Shown: positions 30,512-39,932 of the stretch, in pieces | How positions within the stretch are numbered: the first letter of the stretch is position 1 | Layout of the letters: each line of letters opens with the position of its first letter | DNA from: CAWUEX02 sp963921305 | GTDB lineage: Bacteria; Pseudomonadota; Alphaproteobacteria; Rhodospirillales; Rhodospirillaceae | Direction of reading: 5' to 3' | Length of the DNA: 64,000 nucleotides | Assembly (NCBI GenBank): GCA_963921305.4 | Contig: CAWUEX030000002.1 | Span: 2,480,001-2,544,000, forward strand | The notes under the pieces: model-generated | The model's database searches: none | The model's input: only the letters and a program-made list of their open reading frames with translations | Told to the model about the DNA's origin: nothing | Translations under genes and position numbers: made by a program

Positions 30512-33181
30512 ATGGCGACAACCAACGACATCCGCAGAACGTTTTTGGATTTCTTTGCCCGTAACGATCACGAGATCGTCACGTCTAGTCCGCTTGTGCC
30601 GCGCAATGATCCGACGTTAATGTTTACCAACGCCGGTATGGTGCAATTCAAAGATGTCTTTACGGGTAATGAGGCGCGTCCATACAGTAGGGCAACGACA
30701 TCCCAAAAATGCGTGCGCGCCGGTGGCAAACACAATGACCTTGACAATGTCGGCTACACCGTTCGCCACCACACTTTTTTTGAAATGCTGGGGAATTTCT
30801 CTTTCGGCGACTACTTCAAAGAAGAAGCGATCAAACTGGCGTGGGATCTCGTAACCGGAGATTTCGGCCTCCCCACAAAGCGCTTGCTCGTCACCGTACA
30901 CTCTTCCGACGAGGAGGCCGCAGCACTGTGGGCGAAGATCGCAGGCTTACCAGAAAACAAGATTATTCGTATTCCCACGTCTGACAATTTTTGGGCTATG
31001 GGAGAAACGGGGCCCTGCGGACCGTGTACAGAGATTTTCTACGATCACGGTGACCAGATCCCCGGCGGACCGCCGGGTTCGCCCGAAGAAGATGGCGACC
31101 GGTTTGTCGAGATCTGGAATCTCGTATTCATGCAGTTCGAGCAAGTTAATGCTGAGAAGCGAATTGACCTGCCGAAGCCTAGCGTCGACACCGGCATGGG
31201 GCTCGAGCGAACGGCCGCGATCCTGCAGGGCACCAACGACAACTATGCCATCGACCTGATGCGTGCGCTGATCGAGGCCGCAGCCAGCGCCGCCGGCACG
31301 GATCCAGATGGCGACCACTCCGTTTCACACCGGGTTATCGCCGATCACCTGCGGGCATCCGGGTTCCTCATTTCCGATGGCGTGCTGCCCTCGAATGATG
31401 GCCGGGGCTACGTCCTCCGCAGAATCATGCGCCGCGCCATGCGGCACGCGCACATGATGGGCTGCAAGGACCCGCTACTGCATCGCCTCGTACCAGCCCT
31501 GGTCGCGCAGATGGGGGCCCAATACCCTGAACTCGAACGGGCTCAGGCCTTGGTGACTGAGACCCTGCTGCTGGAGGAAACCCGCTTCAAGTCCATGCTC
31601 GATCGTGGCTTGCGGCTGCTGGACGATGAAACGCAGTCTCTCGCGTCGGGCGAAACGTTGTCCGGTGGCGTCGCGTTTAAACTTTATGACACCTATGGTT
31701 TTCCACTCGACCTGACTCAAGATGCGCTTCGCCCGCGCGGAATCGATGTCGATACTGATGGTTTCGCTGCGGCGATGGAAAAACAACGGGCCGATGCGCG
31801 CAAGGCCTGGGCAGGCTCCGGCGAGGCCGCGACCGATAAGTTTTGGTTCGAACTGCGTGATCAAGTTGGTGGTACCGACTTCCTTGGATACGCAACTGAA
31901 GAAGCGCAGGGCAAGATTGTTGCCTTGGTTGCCGAAGGTGCCCCGGCGGAAAAAGCTGCTGAAGGCGCAGATGTCGCGCTCCTAGCCAACCAAACACCGT
32001 TCTATGGCGAGTCTGGTGGTCAGGTCGGGGATGTAGGACAGATCGTCACGTCGTCCGGCGCGGTCATCGACGTCTCCGATACGCAGAAGAAGCTCGATGT
32101 GCTCCATGTTCACATAGGTAAGGTGGTCAAAGGCTCCGTCGAGGTTGGCAATGAAGCCACATTTAGAGTGGATGGAAGCCGACGCGCTGCAGTGAAGGGA
32201 CACCATTCAGCAACTCACCTGCTCCATGCCGCCCTACGTAAAGTTCTGGGCGATCACGTCACCCAGAAAGGGTCTTTGGTAGCGGATGAACGGCTACGCT
32301 TTGATATCAGTCACCCCAAGCCGCTGTCTGATGACGAGATTCAATCCGTCGAACAGATTGTCAACGATCAGGTGCGCGCCAATGAAAGCGTGGCTACCAA
32401 GTTGATGGACCCAGACAGTGCCATCGAAGCCGGCGCGATGGCGCTGTTCGGCGAGAAGTACGGAGATGAGGTCCGTGTCGTATCAATGGGGACCCTCGAT
32501 GCCTACAATAGCAACCATCAGTATTCCGTTGAACTCTGTGGCGGCACGCATGTCGACCGGACAGGCGATATTGGGTTGTTCAAGATCATTGAGGAGTCTG
32601 CCGTCGCTGCCGGGGTACGGCGCATTGAGGCCGTCACCGGCCCAGCCGCTGAGGCGTGGGTGAGGGACCAGCAGCGTGTGGTTGGTGAGGCAGCCGAGGC
32701 TCTTCGGGTGGCCCCGCGTGCCATACCTGAGCGGATTTCGGCCCTCTTGGACGAGCGTAAGAAATTGGAGCGGGAGATTTCGGATCTCCGTAGGAAACTC
32801 GTCACTGGCGGCACGGCCGGTCCGGCTTCGGGTCCTGACGCCAAAGATGTTTCGGGCGTAAAGTTTTCCGCCCAGCTTCTTGATGGCGTGCCGGCAAAAG
32901 ACCTGAAGGGCATGGCAGACGAACTTCAGAAATCCTTGGGGGGCGGCGTCGTCGCTCTGATTACCGTGTCAGACGGTAAAGCCTCGCTCGTGGTCAGCGT
33001 CGACAAGAGCCTGACGGACAAGGTAGATGCAGTCACTCTGGTCCGGGCAGGAGCGGCGGCCGTCGGCGGCAAAGGCGGTGGCGGGCGGCCCGACATGGCC
33101 CAAGCAGGCGGCCCGGACAGCGGTAAAGCTGAGGCCGCGATTCAGGCTATCGAGGCCAGTCTGGCCGAGCTTCTGATCTAA
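30512..33181 (+). CDS. alaS: Alanyl-tRNA synthetase
   Basis: An 889-residue class II synthetase. The N-terminus has RRTFLDFFARNDHEIVTSSP and FTNAGMVQFKDVFTGNE. The catalytic core has MGETGPCGPCTEIFYDHGD and VDTGMGLERTAAILQG. The editing domain has the zinc/editing motif HHSATHLLHAALRKVLGDHV, with CGGTHVDRTGDIGLFKIIEE. The C-terminal domain (C-Ala) is Gly-rich (GGKGGGGRPDMAQAGG). All four modules are present in order. Most alphaproteobacteria have alaS close to recA; here two genes intervene. Confidence 0.98.
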   Translation: MATTNDIRRTFLDFFARNDHEIVTSSPLVPRNDPTLMFTNAGMVQFKDVFTGNEARPYSRATTSQKCVRAGGKHNDLDNVGYTVRHHTFFEMLGNFSFGDYFKEEAIKLAWDLVTGDFGLPTKRLLVTVHSSDEEAAALWAKIAGLPENKIIRIPTSDNFWAMGETGPCGPCTEIFYDHGDQIPGGPPGSPEEDGDRFVEIWNLVFMQFEQVNAEKRIDLPKPSVDTGMGLERTAAILQGTNDNYAIDLMRALIEAAASAAGTDPDGDHSVSHRVIADHLRASGFLISDGVLPSNDGRGYVLRRIMRRAMRHAHMMGCKDPLLHRLVPALVAQMGAQYPELERAQALVTETLLLEETRFKSMLDRGLRLLDDETQSLASGETLSGGVAFKLYDTYGFPLDLTQDALRPRGIDVDTDGFAAAMEKQRADARKAWAGSGEAATDKFWFELRDQVGGTDFLGYATEEAQGKIVALVAEGAPAEKAAEGADVALLANQTPFYGESGGQVGDVGQIVTSSGAVIDVSDTQKKLDVLHVHIGKVVKGSVEVGNEATFRVDGSRRAAVKGHHSATHLLHAALRKVLGDHVTQKGSLVADERLRFDISHPKPLSDDEIQSVEQIVNDQVRANESVATKLMDPDSAIEAGAMALFGEKYGDEVRVVSMGTLDAYNSNHQYSVELCGGTHVDRTGDIGLFKIIEESAVAAGVRRIEAVTGPAAEAWVRDQQRVVGEAAEALRVAPRAIPERISALLDERKKLEREISDLRRKLVTGGTAGPASGPDAKDVSGVKFSAQLLDGVPAKDLKGMADELQKSLGGGVVALITVSDGKASLVVSVDKSLTDKVDAVTLVRAGAAAVGGKGGGGRPDMAQAGGPDSGKAEAAIQAIEASLAELLI

Positions 33182-33221
33182 TTATTCAATAAAAACAATA
33201 TACTATAGTTAGCCCTGCGAG

Positions 33222-33330
33222 TTTTGCGTCGCAAAATAAACTTTTGTTGCACTGCAAAATAATCCTTGACGCTTGGCCCCAGAATCCGTATCTTTTTTTG
33301 CACTGCAGCAGAGAGCAATGGTGCGCTGCA
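33222..33330 (+). promoter_or_regulatory. Four TGC-N3-GCA operators before the phasin gene (PhaR-like)
   Basis: Four palindromic TGC-N3-GCA motifs lie at 33225-33233 (within TTTTGCGTCGCAAAA, 33222-33236), 33248-33256, 33299-33307 and 33322-33330. Two are identical (TTGCACTGCA) and flank the promoter on both sides. Paired TGC/GCA motifs of this kind are known for PhaR, the repressor of phasin genes that senses polyhydroxyalkanoate. PhaR binding here is inference. Confidence 0.6.
33266..33294 (+). promoter_or_regulatory. Sigma-70-type promoter of the phasin gene
   Basis: TTGACG, a 17-nt spacer and TATCTT (33266-33294) form a near-consensus promoter about 120 nt before the phasin ATG. TGC-N3-GCA motifs flank it, the second lying just after the -10, so a bound repressor would block the start site. 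Confidence 0.7.
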
Positions 33331-33415
33331 ACACAAGTTTTCCGGATGCCGTCTTGAACACGTTAAAACGCGCATCTCGCGGCAGACGCCGTGAACAGAA
33401 AAAAGGACGACAGAC

Positions 33416-33796
33416 ATGAAAAACTACGACGACATTGTTGCTTTCAACCAAGACAACTTCGACGCTTTTGTCGCCAGCAGCACGGCTGCTGCCAAGGGCT
33501 TCGAAGAGCTGACCAAAGAATACGTTGCGTTCGCAAGCGCCAGCGTCGAAGAGGCGATCAACGCTGGCAAGAAGATTGTTGCCGCCAAGACCGTCAACGA
33601 AGCGATCGACCTGCAAACCAAGATTGCCAAAACCTCTTGGGAAAAGGCTGTCGCCGAAGGCCAGAAGATCACCGAACTCTCCACCGGAATCTTCAAGGAA
33701 GTTTCTTCGCCGATTTCGAAGCGCGTCCAAGCGTCTGTTGACGTCGCCACAGACGCCGCCAAAAAGGCAACCAAAACCGCTAAGAAAGCTGCCTAA
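33416..33796 (+). CDS. phaP: Phasin family protein
   Basis: A 126-residue amphipathic helical protein of the Phasin_2 family. Visible features are VAFNQDNFDAFVASSTAAAK, GFEELTKEYVAFASASVEEA, AKTVNEAIDLQTKIAKTSWE then KAVAEGQ, and a Lys/Ala-rich tail. Phasins coat polyhydroxyalkanoate granules and control their size. The gene has its own promoter, four PhaR-like operators and a strong terminator, so it is monocistronic. PHA synthase genes are not in the window. Confidence 0.85.
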   Translation: MKNYDDIVAFNQDNFDAFVASSTAAAKGFEELTKEYVAFASASVEEAINAGKKIVAAKTVNEAIDLQTKIAKTSWEKAVAEGQKITELSTGIFKEVSSPISKRVQASVDVATDAAKKATKTAKKAA

Positions 33797-33832
33797 CTCT
33801 CTCCCCTCCCTCTCTGAATTAGGCAGTTACGG

Positions 33833-33865
33833 AAGGCCCGGTCACCCCGGGCCTTTCTCTTTTTT
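33833..33865 (+). terminator. Rho-independent terminator after phasin gene
   Basis: A 9-bp stem AAGGCCCGG / CCGGGCCTT (33833-33841 and 33847-33855), loop TCACC, then TCTCTTTTTT. It is a strong intrinsic terminator. Confidence 0.88.
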
Positions 33866-34012
33866 GCGGTCTGACCAGGACCGCTTGTTACACTCCCTTA
33901 CAGTTTTCTCCCGATATTGACACATACGGGTGCCAGAACGGGTGTATCGTCAGGTTTAGCCGTTAAGCGTGATCGTTTCTCGGTCTCCTCGCGACTTGCT
34001 GTAAGGTCACAT

Positions 34013-35329
34013 ATGACGACGTCCCCGCCTTCCACACCAGACACCGGGCCAAGTGCAGAAATGGCTGAAGCGTTGGGCCTGTCTAGCGAGCCACAACCTT
34101 TCCTGTTGCGTCATAGGTGGAAGATCGCCGCCGGCGCTGTTCTGCTGGTCGTTGTTTTCGTGCTGTTTCGCCCCGGGGCTGGAGCGGAGGATGTCACCTT
34201 CCGCACAGCATCGATTTCGCGCGATGATTTGACTGTCACAGTGACGGCAACCGGGACAATCGAGCCCCTCAATCAGGTCGATGTCGGCGCTGAAATTTCC
34301 GGCCTCATCGAGGCCGTGCATGTCGACTTCAATGATCGTGTCGGGCTTGGAACCGTTCTCGCGACCCTGGATAAAGATCAACTCACGGCGCGCGTGCGCC
34401 AGTCCCAGGCTCAATTGGTCTCTGCCGAGGCTAAGGTTGAAGAATCCCGGGCGAATGAGATGGAGGCGCGCAACAATCTCAAGCGCGCCGAAAGTCTGCA
34501 TCAACAGGGGAACGTGTCCGAACAGGCCCTGGATAATGCCAAGGCGGCTCATGCGCGGGCGCAGGCGGCTCTTGCAAGTGCTGCCGCCCAGGTGACAGTG
34601 GCCGAAGCCAACCTTGCTGCAGATCAGACCAATCTGTCCAAGACGGACATTTCCGCTCCAATTGACGGTATTGTTCTCACCCGCCAGGTCGAACCGGGGC
34701 AGACCGTTGCCGCGTCCTTTCAGACTCCAGTCTTGTTTACCCTCGCCGAAGATCTGTCGGCGATGAAACTGGTGGTCGACATCGATGAAGCCGACATCGG
34801 GCAGGTGCGGGAGGGGCAGCCAGCGACCTTCGCAGTGGATGCCTACCCGGGCCGGGTGTTTCCCGCCGCAATCACCTCAGTGCGATTCGCGCCCAAGAAT
34901 GAGAATGGTGTGGTGACCTATGAAGCTCTGCTCTCCGTCGACAACAGCGATCTCTCCCTACGTCCAGGCATGACGGCGACAGCGACGATTACGACGGCGA
35001 CGCGTGATGGCGCGCTTTTGGTGCCCTATGCAGCCCTTCGCTTCACACCGCCGCTGCCGGACGCTGGTGACGCCGACGAAACGGCCCAGCGCCGCGGTCC
35101 GCCGGGCCTCATGGGCATGATGATGCCCCGGTTCAACCGCAATCGTGGGGCGCGCCAAGCCGCACTCCAGCCGGGAGCGCCCGGCCGCGTTTGGGTGGTC
35201 GAAAATGGCCAGCCCAAGCCCGTACCGGTTGAAGTTGGCCTGCTGGACGGCGAACGGGCGGAAATCATCGGCAGCGATTTGCAGGAGGGATCTCCGGTCA
35301 TTGTCGGCATTCAGGTGCCACGCGGATGA
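34013..35329 (+). CDS. HlyD/MacA-type periplasmic adaptor protein
   Basis: A 438-residue membrane-fusion protein. A cytoplasmic leader precedes one transmembrane helix (about 35-53). The lipoyl-type hairpin reads VTATGTIEPLNQVDVGAEIS then GLIEAVHVDFNDRVGLGTVL, followed by a coiled coil (about 125-200) and beta-barrel and membrane-proximal domains (TDISAPIDGIVLTRQVEPGQ; LRPGMTATATI; VWVVENGQPKPVPVEVGLLD). A Met/Arg-rich insert (PPGLMGMMMPRFNRNRGARQ) interrupts the last domain. It overlaps the ATPase gene by 4 nt. Together the three genes form a MacAB-like efflux or lipoprotein-type export unit. An outer-membrane TolC gene is not adjacent. Confidence 0.92.
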   Translation: MTTSPPSTPDTGPSAEMAEALGLSSEPQPFLLRHRWKIAAGAVLLVVVFVLFRPGAGAEDVTFRTASISRDDLTVTVTATGTIEPLNQVDVGAEISGLIEAVHVDFNDRVGLGTVLATLDKDQLTARVRQSQAQLVSAEAKVEESRANEMEARNNLKRAESLHQQGNVSEQALDNAKAAHARAQAALASAAAQVTVAEANLAADQTNLSKTDISAPIDGIVLTRQVEPGQTVAASFQTPVLFTLAEDLSAMKLVVDIDEADIGQVREGQPATFAVDAYPGRVFPAAITSVRFAPKNENGVVTYEALLSVDNSDLSLRPGMTATATITTATRDGALLVPYAALRFTPPLPDAGDADETAQRRGPPGLMGMMMPRFNRNRGARQAALQPGAPGRVWVVENGQPKPVPVEVGLLDGERAEIIGSDLQEGSPVIVGIQVPRG

Positions 35330-36054
35330 TCGCGTCTGACCTTGCCACCACGGCGTTCGATGGGCCGGTCGTTGCCTTTGAAAACGTTTCTAAGATTTAC
35401 GGCGAAGGCGAAACGGCTGTGTGGGCGCTGGACGGAGTCAGCTTTGAGATTCACGCCGGAGAGTTCGTCGCCGTGATGGGCAGCAGCGGGTCCGGCAAGT
35501 CGACGACCATGAACATTCTTGGCTGTTTGGATACGCCAACGCTGGGCCGTTACATGTTCAAGGGCGTAGACGTCAAAACGCTCACCCGTGATCAGCGGGC
35601 TCTGCTGCGCCGGCACTACCTGGGCTTCGTGTTTCAGGGCTTCAACCTTCTGTCGCGGACAACGGCGCTGGAAAACCTGGAGCTCCCGTTGATCTATCGG
35701 CGCATGGACAAGGCAGAAAGGCGGCATCTGGCCATGGAGGCCCTGCATGCCGTTGGTCTGGAGAACCGGGAACATCACACCGCAGCAGAACTCTCTGGCG
35801 GGCAGCAGCAGCGTGTCGCAATCGCGCGGGCGATGGTCAGCAACCCGTCCCTGCTGCTTGCGGACGAACCGACGGGCAACCTGGATACGGCGCGCAGTCA
35901 GGAGATCATGGATCTGCTGGCCCGTCTGAACGCGGAGAAGGGCCTCACCATCGTGTTGGTCACTCATGAAGAGGACATGGCTGCGTATGCGCGGCGCCGG
36001 CTGGAATTCAGAGACGGCCATATCGTTCATGAATGGCGGGCCGAGGCGGCATGA
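35326..36054 (+). CDS. ABC transporter ATPase, LolD/MacB type
   Basis: A 242-residue ATPase. Walker A is GSSGSGKST, the Q-loop is VFQGFNLL, the ABC signature is LSGGQQQR, and Walker B with the catalytic Glu is LLLADEPTGNLD. A His switch (VTHEED) is present. The SGGQQQRVAIARAMVSNP block and size match the MacB/LolD subfamily, which usually pairs with an FtsX-type permease. Its start overlaps the adaptor stop (ATGA). Here the ATPase and permease are separate, unlike MacB, where they are fused. Confidence 0.95.
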   Translation: MIASDLATTAFDGPVVAFENVSKIYGEGETAVWALDGVSFEIHAGEFVAVMGSSGSGKSTTMNILGCLDTPTLGRYMFKGVDVKTLTRDQRALLRRHYLGFVFQGFNLLSRTTALENLELPLIYRRMDKAERRHLAMEALHAVGLENREHHTAAELSGGQQQRVAIARAMVSNPSLLLADEPTGNLDTARSQEIMDLLARLNAEKGLTIVLVTHEEDMAAYARRRLEFRDGHIVHEWRAEAA

Positions 36055-36064
36055 GGGGGATGAG

Positions 36065-37270
36065 ATGATTGGCAACGTCCTGCTTCTGTCCCTGCGTGAA
36101 ATCCGCCGCAATGTCATGCGGTCGATCCTGACCACTTTGGGCATCGTCATCGGGGTGGCGGCCGTGATCGTAGTTGTAACCCTTGGCGCCGGCACTAAAG
36201 CTCAAGTGCAGACGGAAATCTCCAAGCTCGGCAGCACAATGCTGACGGTCTTTCCTGGCCAGCGCCGCATGGGCGGCGCGGCGCAGTCCGCACCTCCATT
36301 TGAAGTCGACGATGTTCTCGCCCTGCGCCGGGAAACGACGATGGTTGCAAGCGTGGCGCCGATGTCGCTCCAGCGTCAGGTTGTGGTGTACGGCAACGAG
36401 AACCGCCGGTCGCAAGTGGTTGGAACCGATCACCAGTTTGTCGATGTCAGAAGCTGGGGATTGGCTGCAGGACGTTTGTTTTCGCCGGCGGAGGAGCAGG
36501 CGGGGAAGTCCGTCTGTATCATCGGCGAAACCATCCGCACCGAGCTGTTTAAAGGGGCGCCATTCCTAGGCGCCAATCTGCGGGTCGGAAGTGCGAATTG
36601 TGAGGTGATTGGCCTGCTTGAGCCAAAGGGCCAGGTCATGTTTTCCGGCGACCAGGATGATGTGGTGGTGTTGCCTCTCAAATATTTTCAGCGCCGGATC
36701 GCGGGTAATACCAACGTCGACCAAATCTATGTCGCGGCATTGGATGATACACTGGTCGAAGCGGCGCAGTCCGAGATCGAGATCATTATGCGCGAACGGC
36801 GGCCCGCGCAGCCCGGCGCCGAAGATTTATTTTCCGTTCGCGGTGTTCAGGAAATGTCGACCGCCTTTGAGAGTTCGACTGCCGTTATGACAGGTTTTCT
36901 TTCGGCCATCGCGGCAATCAGTTTGCTGGTCGGTGGCATCGGCATCATGAATATCATGTTGGTTTCGGTGACCGAGCGAACGCGGGAAATCGGTATCCGC
37001 ATGGCCATTGGCGCGCGGGAAAAGGAGGTCCTTCTCCAGTTCCTTGTTGAGGCGGCGATGCTGGCGGGCTTTGGCGGTTTGATCGGTATTCTGTTTGGAT
37101 TGACCGGCGCGCTTGCTCTCGCGCCGCTGTTGAACGTTCCCTTTATCGTTCAGCCCGACATGATGGTGCTCGCGTTTGTGTTCTCGGCGCTGGTGGGCGT
37201 CGTCTTCGGGTATATGCCGGCGCGCCGCGCTGCCCGCTTGGATCCCATAGACGCTCTACGCCACGAATAG
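36065..37270 (+). CDS. FtsX/MacB-type ABC permease
   Basis: A 401-residue permease with the MacB topology: one N-terminal helix (RSILTTLGIVIGVAAVIVVV), a large periplasmic MacB-PCD domain (about 45-270) and three C-terminal helices ending in the FtsX signature (GGIGIMNIMLVSVTERTREI then GIRMAIGAREKEVLLQFLVE, GYMPARRAARLDPIDALRHE). The ATG at 36065 has AGGGGG close by; a longer frame starts inside the ATPase gene. Mechanotransmission export of a macrolide, lipopeptide or similar cargo is the family role. The substrate is not known. Confidence 0.94.
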   Translation: MIGNVLLLSLREIRRNVMRSILTTLGIVIGVAAVIVVVTLGAGTKAQVQTEISKLGSTMLTVFPGQRRMGGAAQSAPPFEVDDVLALRRETTMVASVAPMSLQRQVVVYGNENRRSQVVGTDHQFVDVRSWGLAAGRLFSPAEEQAGKSVCIIGETIRTELFKGAPFLGANLRVGSANCEVIGLLEPKGQVMFSGDQDDVVVLPLKYFQRRIAGNTNVDQIYVAALDDTLVEAAQSEIEIIMRERRPAQPGAEDLFSVRGVQEMSTAFESSTAVMTGFLSAIAAISLLVGGIGIMNIMLVSVTERTREIGIRMAIGAREKEVLLQFLVEAAMLAGFGGLIGILFGLTGALALAPLLNVPFIVQPDMMVLAFVFSALVGVVFGYMPARRAARLDPIDALRHE

Positions 37271-37274
37271 GCCT

Positions 37275-37790
37275 TTAGCGAAACTTCGGTTGATGTTCGT
37301 CGGGGTAGGGCGTGCCGTCATTGTGGGTGAAGCGCACGCCTTCTTCATCGGCGATCAGTTGCATGTCGGCGTCGGGGTACACGACATGCTCGGGATGTGC
37401 CCGGTCTCCAACACACAGGTATGTCACGGGACTATCTGAGCGGTTTATCAGCGTATGGCCATCGGGCACGCCGGCGCGGAAGCCGATGCTCATCCCCGCA
37501 CCTGCGGTGGTTTCACCCGCCTCGCTGATGACCGTTACTTCTCCATCCAAAACATAGACATATTCATCCTGAGCTTTGTGCCAGTGACGCTCTGATGACC
37601 GCGCGCCCGGCGGCAGCGTCACGATGTTGACACCAAAGTTCTTCAACCCGAGAAGGGCGCCAACCGGCTTCCAGGTCATATTCGGATCGAAGCATTCATT
37701 GTAGGGTGGAGGGTAGGGGGCCTTTGCCGGCCGGGTGGGTATTTTTTGGTGATCGAGCGGCTTTGGATTGTGGGTCTCTGACTTCGCCAT
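37275..37790 (-). CDS. Cupin-domain protein
   Basis: A 171-residue single-domain cupin. Metal-binding candidates are in the first cupin box: GARSSERHWHKAQDEYVYVL then DGE (His, His, Glu, with Glu in GE), and in the second box: AGVPDGHTLINRS. The ATG has a GGAG site upstream. The family includes dioxygenases, isomerases and sugar-binding proteins; nothing here decides between them. It is convergent to the permease gene, with only 4 nt between the stops, and divergent from the cytochrome b561 gene. Confidence 0.88.
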   Translation of the reverse strand: MAKSETHNPKPLDHQKIPTRPAKAPYPPPYNECFDPNMTWKPVGALLGLKNFGVNIVTLPPGARSSERHWHKAQDEYVYVLDGEVTVISEAGETTAGAGMSIGFRAGVPDGHTLINRSDSPVTYLCVGDRAHPEHVVYPDADMQLIADEEGVRFTHNDGTPYPDEHQPKFR

Positions 37791-37906
37791 GGGGAGTCTC
37801 CGTCAAATTCAGGTCAATAAAGGCCAGGCAGACACAATTTCTATTGTCTGTCTAACACAGAAACGGCCACCATGGCGTCGATCCAGCCGTAAACGACGGA
37901 GGTCCA

Positions 37907-38470
37907 ATGGCCATCACCAACACAACTCAGCGATGGGGAACGATCTCAAAAGCACTGCATTGGATCGCGGCGGGTATTATTCTCGTCCAGTTCATCACCG
38001 GCTTTCTGCGCTACTTTAAGATCGTCTCCGGCGATACCTGGGCGCTGTTTTACAAATATTGGCATATGCCGGCGGGGATCGCCGTTCTTGCCCTTGTCTT
38101 TTTTCGCATTTGCTGGCGATTCGCTCAGCCTCATCCCGAAATGCCAGATCGCATGAGATGGTGGGAACGCCTCGCTGCAAACGGCGTGCACCTCTACCTG
38201 TACTTGGCAATGATCATTTTACCGCTCACCGGATGGATCGGCTTTAACGCGCTCAAGATCGACGTTGACCCCCTCGGCCTGGCATTGCCGCGGTTGTTTT
38301 GGGATATCCGCCCGCTCTCGTTCATCATGGCGGATATTCATCTCTATGTTGCGGTTGGCCTTGTCCTCATCCTTTTGCTTCACGTTGTGGGGGCGTTGAA
38401 GCACCACATCTCCGACCGGGACGACACTCTACGCCGTATGCTGCCAGAGGGGTGGCTGAAACCGCGGTAG
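37907..38470 (+). CDS. Cytochrome b561 family protein
   Basis: A 187-residue four-helix membrane cytochrome. Heme-ligand candidates are His in ISKALHWIAAGI, in YKYWHMPAGIAVL, in ANGVHLYLYLAM and in ADIHLYVAVGL. The layout and length match bacterial b561 (CybB-type) proteins that oxidise quinol or accept superoxide. The ATG has GGAGG four nt upstream. It is monocistronic and lies between the cupin gene and leuC. Confidence 0.92.
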   Translation: MAITNTTQRWGTISKALHWIAAGIILVQFITGFLRYFKIVSGDTWALFYKYWHMPAGIAVLALVFFRICWRFAQPHPEMPDRMRWWERLAANGVHLYLYLAMIILPLTGWIGFNALKIDVDPLGLALPRLFWDIRPLSFIMADIHLYVAVGLVLILLLHVVGALKHHISDRDDTLRRMLPEGWLKPR

Positions 38471-38516
38471 CGCGGTATACCCCGACCCACAGACTGATAG
38501 ACGGGGACCGAACCGC

Positions 38517-39920
38517 ATGGGCCGCACACTGATCCAAAAACTTTGGGATGCCCACACCGTCGCTGATCTCGGCGATGGCGCGACACTGCTCTACATCGAC
38601 CGTGTTTTTCTACACGAGCGGACGGGGTCTGTTTCGCTGAAGGGTCTTGAAGCCGCAGGGCGCAAGGTCCGCAATCCGGAGCAGGTGTTCTGCACCATGG
38701 ATCACATTGTCGACACGCTACCCGGACGCGGCGACGACACCCTTATGCCGTCCGGCAAGAATTTCATCACCACCACGCGTGCAGCGGCACTCGACGCCGG
38801 GATTACTCTGTTTGACATCGGTGACGACCGCCAGGGCATCGTCCATGTCGTTTCGGCGGAGCAGGGCATCACCCTGCCGGGGCTGACCCAGGTCTGCCCC
38901 GACAGCCACACCTGCACACTCGGCGCGCTTGGTGCGCTCGCATGGGGTATCGGGTCGACTGAGGGGGAGCATGCCCTAGCCACCAAAACTCTTGCCGTCA
39001 ATCGGCCGAAGTCGATGCGGGTTTCGTTCGAAGGCGCGCTCGGGTTCGGTGTGACATCGAAGGATATGATTCTGCATCTCATCGGCACCTACACGGCGGC
39101 AGGCGGCGTCGGTCATGCCGTCGAGTTTACTGGCCCTGCGGTTAGCGCCTTGCCGCAGGAGAATAGATTTACTCTGTGCAACATGGCCGTGGAATTCGCG
39201 GCGTTCACAGGCGTCATCCCGCCGGACGAGACTACAATCGAGTATGTCCACGGGCGGCCTTACGCACCGACCGGCAAAACCTGGGACGCGGCGGTGGAGT
39301 ACTGGCGCACCCTCAAGGCCGATGACGATGCGGTTTACGACAAAGACATCACCATTGATTGCGCAGACATCGTGCCCAAAGTGACCTGGGGCAACAGCCC
39401 GGGCCATGGGATGCCCATCGACGGGGTTGTGCCCGATCCCTCTGAGGCACCAGATGCCAACGCCCGGACGTCGTGGGACAAGGCCCTGGAATACATGGAC
39501 CTGCAACCCGGCATGAAAATCGAGGGCTTGCCCATCGATGCTGCCTTCATCGGCTCATGCACGAACTCACGGCTGTCCGACCTGCGGGAAGTGGCCAAGG
39601 TGGTTAAAGGCCGCCGGGTCGCTGACGGCGTGAAAGCCATCGTCGTGCCCGGATCGAGCCAGGTGAAGAAAGCCGCCGAGGCGGAGGGCATCGACAAAGT
39701 TCTCACGGAAGCCGGTTTTGAGTGGCGCGAGAGCGGCTGTTCCATGTGCTTCTATGCCGGAGGAGAGAGCTTCGGCGAACGTGAACGTGTGATCAGCTCG
39801 ACCAACCGCAACTTCGAGAACCGCCAAGGACCGAAAACGCGGACTCATCTGGCCAGCCCGACATCCGTTGCGGCCTCGGCGATTGCTGGCGAGATCGCCG
39901 ATGTGCGGAAGTTGAGTTAG
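38517..39920 (+). CDS. leuC: 3-isopropylmalate dehydratase large subunit
   Basis: A 467-residue aconitase-superfamily protein. It has the three Fe-S Cys motifs: GLTQVCPDSHTCTLGALGAL for the first, and FIGSCTNSRLSDL with GCSMCF for the others. It starts GRTLIQKLWDAHTVADLGDG and has LLYIDRVFLHERTG. With LeuD it converts 2-isopropylmalate to 3-isopropylmalate in leucine synthesis. leuD follows 12 nt later; leuA and leuB are not in the window. Confidence 0.97.
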   Translation: MGRTLIQKLWDAHTVADLGDGATLLYIDRVFLHERTGSVSLKGLEAAGRKVRNPEQVFCTMDHIVDTLPGRGDDTLMPSGKNFITTTRAAALDAGITLFDIGDDRQGIVHVVSAEQGITLPGLTQVCPDSHTCTLGALGALAWGIGSTEGEHALATKTLAVNRPKSMRVSFEGALGFGVTSKDMILHLIGTYTAAGGVGHAVEFTGPAVSALPQENRFTLCNMAVEFAAFTGVIPPDETTIEYVHGRPYAPTGKTWDAAVEYWRTLKADDDAVYDKDITIDCADIVPKVTWGNSPGHGMPIDGVVPDPSEAPDANARTSWDKALEYMDLQPGMKIEGLPIDAAFIGSCTNSRLSDLREVAKVVKGRRVADGVKAIVVPGSSQVKKAAEAEGIDKVLTEAGFEWRESGCSMCFYAGGESFGERERVISSTNRNFENRQGPKTRTHLASPTSVAASAIAGEIADVRKLS

Positions 39921-39932
39921 GGGGGCGCTGGC

